A DNA stretch of 64,000 bases from Cytophaga hutchinsonii ATCC 33406 (GCF_000014145.1 NC_008255.1:4170001-4234000), one strand, 5' to 3'; shown: positions 51,386 through 61,065, counted from the stretch's first letter. Notes: generated by a model not told the origin, from the letters alone. Program-made: numbers and translations.

Positions 51386-54226
51386 TTAGTGTGCTTCAAG
51401 CCAATTTTCACCAATTCCCATTCCGACTTCCATAGGAACATCTAAGGCAATTGCTTCTTTCATAAAAATTTCTACCTGGGTTTTTAACAGGTCAATTTCG
51501 TCTTTGTGTGCATCGAACAGTAATTCATCATGCACCTGAAGAACCATTTTGGATTTCAGGTTTTCTTTTTTCATCCAGTCATGAATGCGGATCATGGCTA
51601 CTTTGATCATATCAGCAGCACTTCCCTGAATCGGAGCATTGATTGCATTTCGTTCGGCAAACCCACGCATGGTCATGTTGCGGGAGTTAATGTCGCGCAA
51701 GAATCTTCTTCTGCCTAAAATCGTTTCAACATATTCAACTTCGCGTGCAGAGTTAACACAGGCATCCATATAAGCTTTAACAGCCGGAAATTCTGTAAAA
51801 TAAGCGGTGATTATTTCTGCCGCTTCTTTCCGGGGTATCGATAAACGTTGTGATAAACCAAAAGCACTAATACCATAAATAATTCCGAAGTTGACCATCT
51901 TTGCTTTGCGTCGCATATCAGCAGTAACGTCTTCAATAGGAACTTTGAAAACTTTGCTTGCGGTTGTGCTATGAATGTCAACGCCTTTTCTAAAAGCGTT
52001 CAGCATACTTTCATCTTTGCTGAAAGCAGCCATAATACGCAATTCGATTTGAGAATAATCGGCCGACAAGATAACATGGTCGTTGTCGCGTGCAACAAAT
52101 GCTCTTCTGATTTCTTTGCCTCTGTCTGTACGGATAGGAATATTTTGCAGGTTCGGATTGGTTGAGCTTAATCTGCCAGTGGCAGCAACAGCCTGGTTAA
52201 AGGATGTATGCACGCGTCCATCTTTTCCCAATAAAAGAGGAAGTGCATCTACATAGGTTGATTTAAGTTTTTGAAATTCTCTGTAATCTAAAATGTTTGC
52301 CAAAATAGGGTGGTCACTATCCAGTTTTGTAAGTACATCTTCACCTGTTGCATATTGACCTGTCTTCGTTTTCTTCGCGTTCGGGTCGAGCTTTAATTTA
52401 TCAAAGAGTATTTCACCTAATTGTTTCGGAGAAGAAATATTAAACTGTACACCCGCATGTTCATAGATTTCTTTTTCAACGGCAGTAATCTCTGTCTGCA
52501 ACAGCGATGAAAATTCGGACAATGCTTGCGTGTCAATTTTAACACCTTCCAATTCCATATCTGCAAGCACTTCGCTTAACGGCATTTCCACTTCATTGAA
52601 CAATGGATTAAGATTTTGATCTTTAACAAGCGGGCTGAAAAATTTATAAAGCTGAAAAGTAATGTCTGCATCTTCTGCCGCATATTCTTTTATTGCTTCA
52701 ATTTCAACATCACGCATGGTGCCTTGCTTTGCACCTTTTTTCCCGATAAGCTGCTCAATGGAAACGGGTGTATAATTTAAATAGACTTCAGCAAGTGTAT
52801 CCATGCCGTGGCGCATTTCAGGCTCAAGCAAATAGTGCGCAAGCATTGTATCAAACAACGGACCAGCTATGGCAAAATTATATTTTTTCAAAACCAACAG
52901 GTCGTATTTCAAATTCTGGCCGACTTTTGTAATGGATGACTTTTCAAAAGCCGGCTGCAGAAGGTCAAGGATACGTTGTGTCTGAATCTGATCAGACGTA
53001 AATGGTATATAATACGCTTCTTTGGCACGGAAGGAAATAGCAAGCCCGACAAGTTCTGCTTCAAGTGCGTTAAGAGAGGTAGTTTCTGTATCAAAACAAA
53101 AAGACTCCTGCAGCAACAGAAGATTGGTTAAACGGACAATCTCAGCTTCGGTATCTACCACATAATAATCGTGAAGGACTGTATCAATTGTGTCTCTCAC
53201 AATAGTTTCCTTTGACTCCCCCTTCTCGTCAAATTCTTCAGTAATAGTCTCGGCAGCCTCCATGCCAAAGAGCCCCATTTGTCCGGTTGATGAAACAGCA
53301 GCAGATTTTTTGGTCGCTTTTGTTTCCATTTTCTTTTCTGTTTCAGATGCAGAAGAGGAGTTGCCGAACAATCTTTTTTTAAGCGTCCTGAATTCAAGTT
53401 CATCAAACAATTGATCCAAGGCTTCAATATTATATTCTTTAACACGCAAAGCTTCTTCATCAAATTCAATCGGTACTTCGCAATGTATGGTAGCAAGCTC
53501 TTTAGACAGTAAACCTTGAGCAGCAAAGTTTATTACATTTTCTTTTTGCTTGCCTTTAAGCTGATCTGCATTTTTGATCAGATTTTCTACCGAGCCAAAA
53601 TCTGCAATAAGTTTTTGCGCAGTCTTTTCACCAATGCCTGGAATGCCTGGAATATTATCAACGGTATCGCCTTGCAGACCAAGAATATCACGCACCTGAT
53701 CTACTTCCTTGATATTAAACTTCGCCAATACTTTATTAATGTCATAAATTTCAACATCATTACCCATATATGCCGGACGGTATAAAAATACATGCTCATT
53801 TACCAGCTGCATGTAATCTTTATCCATGGTCATCATGTACACATCAAAACCAAGCGGGGGTGCGATTTTAGAAAATGTTCCTACAATATCATCCGCCTCA
53901 TACCCGGGAACACCAAGTATTGGAATATTCATCCCTTCCAGCAGGCGATAAATGTAGGGAATGGCAACGCTTATATCTTCGGGCTGTTCCTGGCGGTTAG
54001 CTTTGTATTCTGTAAAATTATCATGTCTGAATGTGGGACCCTGTAAATCAAAAGCAACACCAATATGAGTAGGTTTTTCTTTAAGTAGAATTTCTAACAG
54101 ACTATTTGTGAAGCCAAAAACCGCGCCGGTACTAATACCCGTAGACGTTACTCTTGGGTTTTTACTAAAAGCAAAGTGGGCACGGTATATTAGTGCCATG
54201 GCATCCAACAAAAACAATTTTTTCAT
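51386..54226 (-). CDS. polA: DNA polymerase I
   Basis: PolA fills gaps and removes RNA primers. The 946-residue product has all three domains. The 5' nuclease (about 1-290) shows DAMALIYRAHFAF and TMDKDYMQLV. The 3'-5' exonuclease (about 350-530) keeps FDTETTS, NLKYDLLVLKKY and YAAEDAD, so proofreading should be active, unlike in Bacillus-type enzymes. The polymerase shows LSADYSQIELRIMAAFS, the O helix RRKAKMVNFGIIYGIS and VHDELLFDA. A Lys/Ser/Ala-rich linker (about 288-315) separates the first two. Length is typical of Bacteroidota PolA. It is a single gene, convergent with the HEPN-like gene. Confidence 0.97.
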   Translation of the reverse strand: MKKLFLLDAMALIYRAHFAFSKNPRVTSTGISTGAVFGFTNSLLEILLKEKPTHIGVAFDLQGPTFRHDNFTEYKANRQEQPEDISVAIPYIYRLLEGMNIPILGVPGYEADDIVGTFSKIAPPLGFDVYMMTMDKDYMQLVNEHVFLYRPAYMGNDVEIYDINKVLAKFNIKEVDQVRDILGLQGDTVDNIPGIPGIGEKTAQKLIADFGSVENLIKNADQLKGKQKENVINFAAQGLLSKELATIHCEVPIEFDEEALRVKEYNIEALDQLFDELEFRTLKKRLFGNSSSASETEKKMETKATKKSAAVSSTGQMGLFGMEAAETITEEFDEKGESKETIVRDTIDTVLHDYYVVDTEAEIVRLTNLLLLQESFCFDTETTSLNALEAELVGLAISFRAKEAYYIPFTSDQIQTQRILDLLQPAFEKSSITKVGQNLKYDLLVLKKYNFAIAGPLFDTMLAHYLLEPEMRHGMDTLAEVYLNYTPVSIEQLIGKKGAKQGTMRDVEIEAIKEYAAEDADITFQLYKFFSPLVKDQNLNPLFNEVEMPLSEVLADMELEGVKIDTQALSEFSSLLQTEITAVEKEIYEHAGVQFNISSPKQLGEILFDKLKLDPNAKKTKTGQYATGEDVLTKLDSDHPILANILDYREFQKLKSTYVDALPLLLGKDGRVHTSFNQAVAATGRLSSTNPNLQNIPIRTDRGKEIRRAFVARDNDHVILSADYSQIELRIMAAFSKDESMLNAFRKGVDIHSTTASKVFKVPIEDVTADMRRKAKMVNFGIIYGISAFGLSQRLSIPRKEAAEIITAYFTEFPAVKAYMDACVNSAREVEYVETILGRRRFLRDINSRNMTMRGFAERNAINAPIQGSAADMIKVAMIRIHDWMKKENLKSKMVLQVHDELLFDAHKDEIDLLKTQVEIFMKEAIALDVPMEVGMGIGENWLEAH

Positions 54227-54388
54227 GCGTACAATTTTTTGAATAGGCAGCGCCTAAATAGATTTTCAATTTAATCAATAAAAAGTATAGATAACAGTCT
54301 AAAAAAACATCCGCCGGAAAAACAAAAATTTTATAAAAGCCGATCTAATTATTGCTAATTTTAAAGAACAGGACTGTTAAATACGTAT

Positions 54389-54916
54389 ATGGCTTTGATT
54401 AAATCTGTTTTGGGTAAAACGCCTCAATTTGGCGAAAATTGTTGGCTGGCGGATAATGCAACAGTCGTTGGAAATGTTGAAATGGGAGAATTTTGCAGTG
54501 TTTGGTTTAATGCAGTCGTTCGTGGAGATGTAAACCGTATCAAGATTGGAAACAAAGTAAACATCCAGGATGGCGTTTGTATACATTGCACGTATGAAAA
54601 ACATGCAACAATTATCGGAGACAACGTTTCTATTGGCCATAATGCGATTGTACACGGATGTATCGTGGAAGAAAATGTATTAATCGGTATGGGCGCAATT
54701 GTTATGGATGGCTGTTACATTGAAAAAAATTCGTTAATAGCTGCCGGAGCTATTTTATTGGAGGGTACACGTGTTGAAAGCGGCTCTTTGTATGCGGGTA
54801 TACCTGCAAAAAAAGTTAAAGATCTGGCTCCAGAACAATTCAATACGCTTATTGATCGTATTGCAAATAATTATGTTACCTATGCAGGCTGGTTTAAAGA
54901 GGAAGAAGAAAAGTAA
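54389..54916 (+). CDS. Gamma-class carbonic anhydrase-like protein
   Basis: This 175-residue protein is a left-handed beta-helix of hexapeptide repeats, in the YrdA/PaaY/gamma-carbonic-anhydrase group. The metal-binding histidines are visible as His66 (CIHCTY), His84 and His89 (IGHNAIVHGC). A trimer with Zn or Fe at the interfaces is expected from the family. The C-terminal helix contains the NNYVTYAGWFKEE segment. Many relatives show little carbonic anhydrase activity, so the reaction is uncertain. It is a single gene, with a 162-bp AT-rich gap to polA upstream. Confidence 0.85.
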   Translation: MALIKSVLGKTPQFGENCWLADNATVVGNVEMGEFCSVWFNAVVRGDVNRIKIGNKVNIQDGVCIHCTYEKHATIIGDNVSIGHNAIVHGCIVEENVLIGMGAIVMDGCYIEKNSLIAAGAILLEGTRVESGSLYAGIPAKKVKDLAPEQFNTLIDRIANNYVTYAGWFKEEEEK

Positions 54917-55004
54917 TATAAATAAAGCAGCTGTCGATTATTTTTCAGTTTCAGTTGATTAGACTTAATAATTGTAGTATCATTAAAAATAAACGTATAA
55001 TTCT

Positions 55005-55538
55005 ATGAAATATATTTTAGCAATAACATTCGTACTAAGCAGCCTGATTCTGGTAAATGCCCAAAGTGCGCTGCCGATTGATCCGCTTACAAACAAAGTT
55101 ACCTGGCAGGAAACAATTCCGCTGGATAGTGTTACACGCGATGAGATGTATGCCAGATGCAAACGCTGGCTGGCACATTATTACAAAGTTGAAACCCTGG
55201 CTATTGATAGTGAAGTAAATTATACTGTAGCAAATAACGCTAATTTCAGCATTAGCCTGACATACGATTTCAAGTATAAATCGGAAAATAACATTGCCTA
55301 TACAATCACGCTCAATCAAAAAGAAGGGAAATACCGCGTTACCATTACAGATTTTAGATTTTACAAAATTGCTTCCGGGGCAAAAACGCAGCTGCCGCTG
55401 GAACAGGCATATGCAAAGATGACAAGCCAGAACAAAACAGAAACCACAACACAAGTAAAAACAGAAATAGATAAAGTACTGGCAGACTTAAAACTATTTA
55501 TGGTGAAGGGTTATGTTAAGACCCAGGATGACTGGTAA
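55005..55538 (+). CDS. DUF4468 domain exported protein
   Basis: This 177-residue protein has a signal peptide (MKYILAITFVLSSLILVNAQ). The mature part matches the DUF4468 pattern: NKVTWQETIPLDSVTRDEMY, then RCKRWLAHYYKVETLAID, NFSISLTYDFKYKSENNIAY and YRVTITDFRFYK, a TBP-like fold of unknown function seen in envelope proteins of Bacteroidota. A Lys/Thr/Gln-rich C-terminal helix (MTSQNKTETTTQVKTEID) follows. It is a single gene, and its stop lies close to alternative hairpins at 55551-55596. Confidence 0.82.
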   Translation: MKYILAITFVLSSLILVNAQSALPIDPLTNKVTWQETIPLDSVTRDEMYARCKRWLAHYYKVETLAIDSEVNYTVANNANFSISLTYDFKYKSENNIAYTITLNQKEGKYRVTITDFRFYKIASGAKTQLPLEQAYAKMTSQNKTETTTQVKTEIDKVLADLKLFMVKGYVKTQDDW

Positions 55539-55550
55539 CATCGCTGCCTG

Positions 55551-55596
55551 TAAGGGCAAACTGCATTCGCCCTTATATAGATAATGAGCGAATGCA
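55551..55596. terminator. Overlapping alternative hairpins between convergent genes
   Basis: TAAGGGC (55551-55557) can pair with GCCCTTA (55569-55575), while TGCATTCGC (55562-55570) can pair with GCGAATGCA (55588-55596). The two stems share bases 55569-55570, so they cannot form at once. They lie between the stops at 55538 and 55605. Confidence 0.5.
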
Positions 55597-55604
55597 ACTT
55601 GCCG

Positions 55605-58600
55605 CTACTCCAGTACAATTGGAAAATCGCTTCCTCTTGAAAAAGTGTATGGGAACTGAATCTTCCCGCTATACTTTGAATTTAGCTCCGGCACCTGATC
55701 ATCCAGATACGATTTTAATTCATAAATAGTAATTTTACCATCTTTTGGTGCACCATCTGCTTTGCCGTTCAGGGCTTCCAGTAATACATAGGTGAACAAA
55801 CCATGTTTTAATTCCAGGATTTCTTTTGCGTTTTGCTCGCTTCCTGCAGAAGCCATTACGTGAATACCTGCGCCTCTTGAAAGTTGTGCAAAGGCTTTTT
55901 CTTCATTTGCTCCGCGCATGGCTAACACCTCAACCGACCCTCCTGACTGGCAGGCATCCATAATAATAATCTGTTTCAATGCTTTTATATTTTTAAACCC
56001 TGCCTGTATTGTTTCAGCTGATAACGCATTGTTTGCAGTTGCCTGATACATACTTGTGCATTCAGTAGGAATAAAATAAAAATTCTGATCTACCATGCTG
56101 CCATGTCCGGCGTAATAAAAAATAAAAACGTCATTTAGAGCGATATGCGCTTCAAGACTTTTTAGTGTATCTAAAACGTTTTGTCTGGTGGCGGCAGCAT
56201 CATACAACCCATGTACAATTACTTTCTGGTATAGATTAGCTCCGTTTCTTTTCACTGATTCTGCAAATGCTTCAGCATCTTCACGGGCGTAGTTTAATGT
56301 ATATGCAGGATTTTTATAGGTATCAATTCCGATGGCAAATACATGACAAACGGCAGCACTGGGTGCTTTATCAGAAACAACCGAAACAAGCGATGCAGCG
56401 GATTCAATTTTGCCCTTACTCACCGCAATGCCGCTAAACTGATTTGTTCCGCGAACCAATGATACAGGAACGGAATAAATATATGAATTGCCTTTTCCTT
56501 CTACGACCTTTTTAGGGTCTAATGCTACAGCCATATTTTTGCCATTATGCGCCAAACGAATTTCGCTCAGGCCACCGCCTTCATCCATCACTTTAATATT
56601 TAAGGTTGCCTGCAAACCATCTGCATTGGGTATGCATGCGAGCTTAATCAGTGGTGGAGGTGAGAGTTGCAAACTGTTTTCTACATTTTGCATACCGGTA
56701 GGTGAAGAACCTCTGTTAAGAAAAATCTGCTGAATAAGATCTGGTCTGTAGTATTCGAAAAACTGATCCGGAGCGTACACATCCATTCCTTTCACAAAAT
56801 GAATATCTGCACGCGCCTGTTCTGTTGCACTGAAGTAACCTTGGGGCGTTCGGGCCATCCACTCTCTTGAACTGATGTGAACATGCTCATAAAATTCCAG
56901 TCCCGACTCTAAATTCCAGAATTTAACAACACCATCTGTGCTGTATGAAACAAGCATCTTTCCATCTTTGCTTAAAGACAAAGAAGTAATCTCAGACTGA
57001 TGACCGTTTAAGGTCTTTAATACTTGGCCGGATTGTATATCCCAGATGCGGATGATACGGTCATCCCCTCCGGTAATAATTTTTTTACTGTCTGTGGAAT
57101 AAATTGCGCTGTGCAACATACCCCTGGCTCCCTTAAATTTTTGCAGCATCATGCCTGTAGTTACATCCCAGATGCGCGCGGTTCCATCCCATGAGGCAGT
57201 GAGTGCCTTATTCGGATCTGCTCCGAACGCAATAGATGAAACAACATCGGTGTGACCTATAAACGAAAGCACAACTTTTTTAGAATCCGGTTCACGCAAT
57301 TCCAGTGATTTATCTAATCTGCCGCAAAGCAGGTACAGTCCGTTGGGAGTAAAGGAAATGCTATAGCAGGAATTTTCTTTCAGATACATATCTGAGCTTA
57401 CTTCTCCCGTCTGAACATCATACACTTCAATGCTTGCATCCCACGAACCGGTTGCTACATATTTTCCATCTCTGCTCAACGACACATCAAAAATAGGTTC
57501 GGTATGTGGTTTAATGCGATTGATCAGCGCGCCTGTTTTTGTGTTCCAAAGAAATACTTCACCCGCACCGTCTGCTGTGGCTAATATGCTGCCATCAGCC
57601 GATTGATCCATGCTGATCACCGCTTTAGTATGTCCTTCGTATAATTTATTCGGAGCCCCGGTTGAGATATTCCATTGAATGGCATTTACCCCGGTTTTGC
57701 CTGTTATAAAATTATTGTCATCTTTTGTCAGCAGCAATTCATTTTTAAGTCGAAGATAACGCGCAATATTATATTCCCAGTAATTGTCTGCATTATAGTT
57801 AAGCCCGCCTTTATCCTGCTCCTGCAACGCCCCCTGATAGGTACGGATCACTTTTCCGCTAGCGGCCTCAAGTGCCCACGCAGTCATATTATCAGAGGCA
57901 ACAAGAATTTCTTTTTCATCCAATGAAAGCGCAATATCATTTACCGTTTCAGATAAATAAAGTTTGTAGGCAACAACAGTTTTTGACGTAATGGTATAAT
58001 TATACAACATACTGTCACTGGCGGCAATCACATGCTGGCCGTCTTTTGTAAGGGTTATGCCACGTAAATAATCAACGGGCTCGCCGAAGGTTTTGATCAG
58101 ACTGCCTGTTTGCAAATCATATTGTGATAATTTATCGTTATGCGCGATTTTAAAAAGTGATTTATTATCACGCGAAAATTCAACATACGTTCCACAGCCA
58201 CCGCACCAGCCTTCAGCGGGTTTAAAGGTGTATGCCAGATGCCAGTCACTTGTACGATATACATTTGCTGTTTTATTGTCTTCACCAATAGCCAGCCATT
58301 TACCATCATTGCTATACTTCAGGCTGATGCCATATCCTGATCCCTGATCTGCATTTACTTCCAGGCGTTTAATTAATTTCCCCGAGGGTATCGCATAAAT
58401 CGATGCAGAGTCCGGATAGCCGGCATATGCAAAAGATTTGCCATCGGGATTGAAGGCGACATCGGTAATGTATTTCGAATTTTTCGGAGAGGTGAAAATT
58501 TCTTTTCCTGTTAAAATGTCCCACACGCGCGCTGTGCCGTCTGCACTGCTGGTTGCGAGCAGTTTTCCATCTGGACTGAATGCCAAGCCGTTTACGGTAT

Positions 58601-58826
58601 GGTCATGGCCGATCAGACTGCGTATCTCCATACCGGATTGCTGATCCCATAATTTTACACTTTTATCCCGGCTGCCTGTAGCCAGTATTTTGCCGTCAGG
58701 GCTTACGGCAACAGCTTTCACCGAGGCGGAGTGACCTTTTTGAATCACAGTCTCAAGCTTCAATGTTTGGGCGTAACTACTTAAAGTCAGAATAAAAAAT
58801 AATAAGACAAACGTACGTTGTTTCAT
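55605..58826 (-). CDS. Exported WD40-repeat/caspase-like (peptidase C14) fusion
   Basis: This 1073-residue protein has a signal peptide (MKQRTFVLLFFILTLSSYAQ). Residues about 25-640 hold WD40 repeats (for example KAVAVSPDGKILATGSRDKS with VKLWD, VNGLAFSPDGKLLATSSADG with ARVWD, and KKIITGGDDRIIRIWDIQSG), enough for two propellers. Residues about 700-810 contain a FHA-less beta region. The C-terminal 250 residues are a caspase-like domain with the catalytic dyad His near 907 (YYAGHGS) and Cys near 960 (DACQSGG). I start at the ATG at 58826; a longer start at 58898 adds no signal. Targets and function are unknown. Confidence 0.88.
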   Translation of the reverse strand: MKQRTFVLLFFILTLSSYAQTLKLETVIQKGHSASVKAVAVSPDGKILATGSRDKSVKLWDQQSGMEIRSLIGHDHTVNGLAFSPDGKLLATSSADGTARVWDILTGKEIFTSPKNSKYITDVAFNPDGKSFAYAGYPDSASIYAIPSGKLIKRLEVNADQGSGYGISLKYSNDGKWLAIGEDNKTANVYRTSDWHLAYTFKPAEGWCGGCGTYVEFSRDNKSLFKIAHNDKLSQYDLQTGSLIKTFGEPVDYLRGITLTKDGQHVIAASDSMLYNYTITSKTVVAYKLYLSETVNDIALSLDEKEILVASDNMTAWALEAASGKVIRTYQGALQEQDKGGLNYNADNYWEYNIARYLRLKNELLLTKDDNNFITGKTGVNAIQWNISTGAPNKLYEGHTKAVISMDQSADGSILATADGAGEVFLWNTKTGALINRIKPHTEPIFDVSLSRDGKYVATGSWDASIEVYDVQTGEVSSDMYLKENSCYSISFTPNGLYLLCGRLDKSLELREPDSKKVVLSFIGHTDVVSSIAFGADPNKALTASWDGTARIWDVTTGMMLQKFKGARGMLHSAIYSTDSKKIITGGDDRIIRIWDIQSGQVLKTLNGHQSEITSLSLSKDGKMLVSYSTDGVVKFWNLESGLEFYEHVHISSREWMARTPQGYFSATEQARADIHFVKGMDVYAPDQFFEYYRPDLIQQIFLNRGSSPTGMQNVENSLQLSPPPLIKLACIPNADGLQATLNIKVMDEGGGLSEIRLAHNGKNMAVALDPKKVVEGKGNSYIYSVPVSLVRGTNQFSGIAVSKGKIESAASLVSVVSDKAPSAAVCHVFAIGIDTYKNPAYTLNYAREDAEAFAESVKRNGANLYQKVIVHGLYDAAATRQNVLDTLKSLEAHIALNDVFIFYYAGHGSMVDQNFYFIPTECTSMYQATANNALSAETIQAGFKNIKALKQIIIMDACQSGGSVEVLAMRGANEEKAFAQLSRGAGIHVMASAGSEQNAKEILELKHGLFTYVLLEALNGKADGAPKDGKITIYELKSYLDDQVPELNSKYSGKIQFPYTFSRGSDFPIVLE

Positions 58827-58979
58827 GTTGTATATGGTTTCAAAGCAGTAAGTTAAAGAAAAGATTTCATATGGTTTGTCCGGAATATATACCTGCAAAT
58901 AATTGAAGTAAAAATATTGCTTCAGGAATCTGAATTATGAATACTTTGAGTTATTTTAGAAGAGTACTTTAGAAGGCAC

Positions 58980-59447
58980 ATGTATTCAATATTTGTATTT
59001 ACCCATTCAACACTACGCTGGCTTGTTTTAGCAGCAATTTCCTATTTGCTGATCAGAAGCTGTTATGGCTGGCTGAAAAACAAACCTTATACTTCCGCAG
59101 ATAACAACGTCAGGCTTATTACACTGATCATTGTTCATATCCAGGCTTTACTCGGGATAACGTTGTATGCGATCAGTCCTGTTATCCGGTATTTCCTGAC
59201 ACATTTCAAAGAAGCCGTACATGAGAAAGAGTTTCGCTTTTTTGGCATGGAGCATTCGCTGATGATGATTATAGCAGTAACATGTATTTCAATCGGATTG
59301 ATTAAAAGCAAAAAGAAAGCGACTGACAAAGAAAAATTCAAAACGATTGCAATCTGGCTTAGTATTTCCTTACTTATTATTCTTACATCCATCCCCTGGA
59401 ATGTTGGTGAATTTACAGCAAACAGGCCTTTGCTGAGAGGTTTTTAA
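58980..59447 (+). CDS. Four-helix membrane protein with conserved histidines
   Basis: This 155-residue protein has four predicted transmembrane helices (about 9-27, 45-70, 92-110 and 126-142). Histidines lie at or near the helix ends: His9 (VFTHSTLRW), His53 (TLIIVHIQALLG) and His94 (FGMEHSLMMI). Paired histidines in such positions may bind haem, which would make it a cytochrome b-like protein, but no other haem marker is visible. It lies 36 bases upstream of corA, so the two may be co-transcribed. The function is unknown. Confidence 0.6.
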   Translation: MYSIFVFTHSTLRWLVLAAISYLLIRSCYGWLKNKPYTSADNNVRLITLIIVHIQALLGITLYAISPVIRYFLTHFKEAVHEKEFRFFGMEHSLMMIIAVTCISIGLIKSKKKATDKEKFKTIAIWLSISLLIILTSIPWNVGEFTANRPLLRGF

Positions 59448-59483
59448 AATGCCCGTTTCAATCCGTTTATTTGAAGATATACT

Positions 59484-60560
59484 ATGAGCCGTAAACATAA
59501 AAATAAAGCACGAAAACCAGGCCTTTCTCCGGGAGAGTTGAGCGGTTTCGATCATTCAGATGAAAATGATATTGCAGATATTTATCTCATACGGTATGAT
59601 GAAAATGAAGTAGTCGAGGGAAAGATTGAATCGGTTGAAGATATGATTGTGCCACCTGCAGATAACAATCAGGTATACTGGTACAACATAGATGGTGTAA
59701 ACAATCCCAATCAGCTGGCTGATATAGAAAAAAAATACAGACTGCACCCTTTGTTGATGGAAGATGTTGCCAGTGCAGAGCAGCGGCCAAAGCTGGATGA
59801 TTACGACGATTGTCTTTTTCTTACTGTAAAGATGATCCGGCACGATGACAAAACAAATGAAATTTTTTCTGAACAGGTAAGCTTTGTTATTAAGCCAAAT
59901 TTAATTTTATCGTTTCAGGAAAAAAATAAAGAGGGGGATGTCTTTAATCCCAATAGGGAAAGGCTGCGCCAGAACAAAGGTAAAATGCGAAGGAAGGGAG
60001 CAGATTATTTGCTGTACAGTTTGCTGGATACCATTGTTGATCATTACTTCGAGATTATGGAATATGTTGGCGACACACTTGAAGTTATTGAACAGGAAAT
60101 GCTTACAAACCCGGAACCTGTTAAACTTAAAGAATTATATAAATTCAGGAGAGATCTGATTTACCTGCGAAAGTCTGTATGGCCGCTGCGTGAAGTGATA
60201 GTAAAGCTGGAGCGGGATGAATGTTCTATGATCGGCGAAGATGTAAAACCCTTTTTACGCGATGTATACGATCACACCATTCAAGTGATTGAAACTGTAG
60301 AATCTACACGCGATATTTTGTCCGGCATCGTAGATGTTTACTTATCTTCCGTAAGTAACCGCATGAATAGTGTAATGAAAGTATTGACAGTGATATCAAC
60401 TATTTTTATGCCCTTAGCCTTCATTACAGGTTTATATGGAATGAATTTCGACAACATGCCTGAACTGCATACGCAAAATGGGTATTACGCTGTGCTCGTT
60501 TTATGTGGAACAATTGCGCTCGGGATGCTTATCTATTTTCAGCGTAAAAAATGGCTTTAA
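59484..60560 (+). CDS. corA: CorA-family magnesium/cobalt transporter
   Basis: CorA is a pentameric divalent metal channel of the inner membrane. The 358-residue protein has a long cytoplasmic domain (about 1-295) with DVASAEQRPKLDDYDDCLFL and the long helix region, then two C-terminal transmembrane helices. The signature YGMNF lies at about 318-322 at the end of the first helix, and the loop MPELHTQNG follows, as expected for selectivity. Length is typical. The stop codon lies inside a 56-bp inverted repeat (60555-60610). Confidence 0.93.
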   Translation: MSRKHKNKARKPGLSPGELSGFDHSDENDIADIYLIRYDENEVVEGKIESVEDMIVPPADNNQVYWYNIDGVNNPNQLADIEKKYRLHPLLMEDVASAEQRPKLDDYDDCLFLTVKMIRHDDKTNEIFSEQVSFVIKPNLILSFQEKNKEGDVFNPNRERLRQNKGKMRRKGADYLLYSLLDTIVDHYFEIMEYVGDTLEVIEQEMLTNPEPVKLKELYKFRRDLIYLRKSVWPLREVIVKLERDECSMIGEDVKPFLRDVYDHTIQVIETVESTRDILSGIVDVYLSSVSNRMNSVMKVLTVISTIFMPLAFITGLYGMNFDNMPELHTQNGYYAVLVLCGTIALGMLIYFQRKKWL

Positions 60561-60610
60561 ACAGTTGTCCGGTTTTAATGTGGAAGTTAAAACCGGGCAA
60601 CTGTTTAAAG
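60555..60610. terminator. Long hairpin overlapping the corA stop codon
   Basis: Two 24-base arms (CTTTAAACAGTTGTCCGGTT and TTAA, mirrored on the right) pair with a single mismatch around an 8-base loop. The stem includes the corA stop codon at 60558-60560 and ends 4 bases before the FKBP stop at 60615. It probably serves both converging transcripts. Confidence 0.65.
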
Positions 60611-60614
60611 CGTT

Positions 60615-61024
60615 TTATTTGATCGCGAGCAATTGAATATAATAAGACAAGGTAGTATTTGGAGCAACATCTCCTTTAATACCTTTTTCTCCATGACCTA
60701 ATTCAGAAGGAATAATGCAATAGATAGATTCTCCTATGCTCATTTGTTTAACGATTTCATTCAAACCATCAATTACATGAGTGTTATCGACTCTGAACCT
60801 GAAAGGATCATGCATTTGGTTGGAGTCAATAATTTCTCCCTCCGGTGATTTTATGCAGTACATGATACTTACAAGTTGATGGGAGTTAGGGTGAACACCA
60901 TCACCTTTTTGGATTAGTACATATTTAATTCCACTTGCAGTGGTTAATGTATCGTTTGCAGAAGCTGAAAACTCCCGGCAAATAAGCTAGCAGAAAATAT
61001 GCTTAATAATAATAAGATTCTCAT
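60615..61024 (-). pseudogene. Small FKBP-type isomerase gene disrupted by a one-base frameshift
   Basis: The open part (60615-60863) encodes the C-terminal FKBP half: FRFRVDNTHVIDGLNEIVKQ, then CIIPSELGHGEKG. Reading upstream in that frame continues the family sequence: ANDTLTTASGIKYVLIQKGD, GVHPNS. A signal peptide (MRILLLLSIFSASLFAGS) is found in the neighbouring frame, starting at the ATG at 61024. A switch between frames at the A4 run at 60968-60971 (T4 on the coding strand) would join them. The locus is 410 bases, while the intact paralogue (61344-61754) is 411, so one deleted base explains it. Sequencing error or an inactive gene are both possible. Confidence 0.8.
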
Positions 61025-61065
61025 CAGAGTGCTTTTAAATTCTATGTATTAGATGTTTAAACGCC

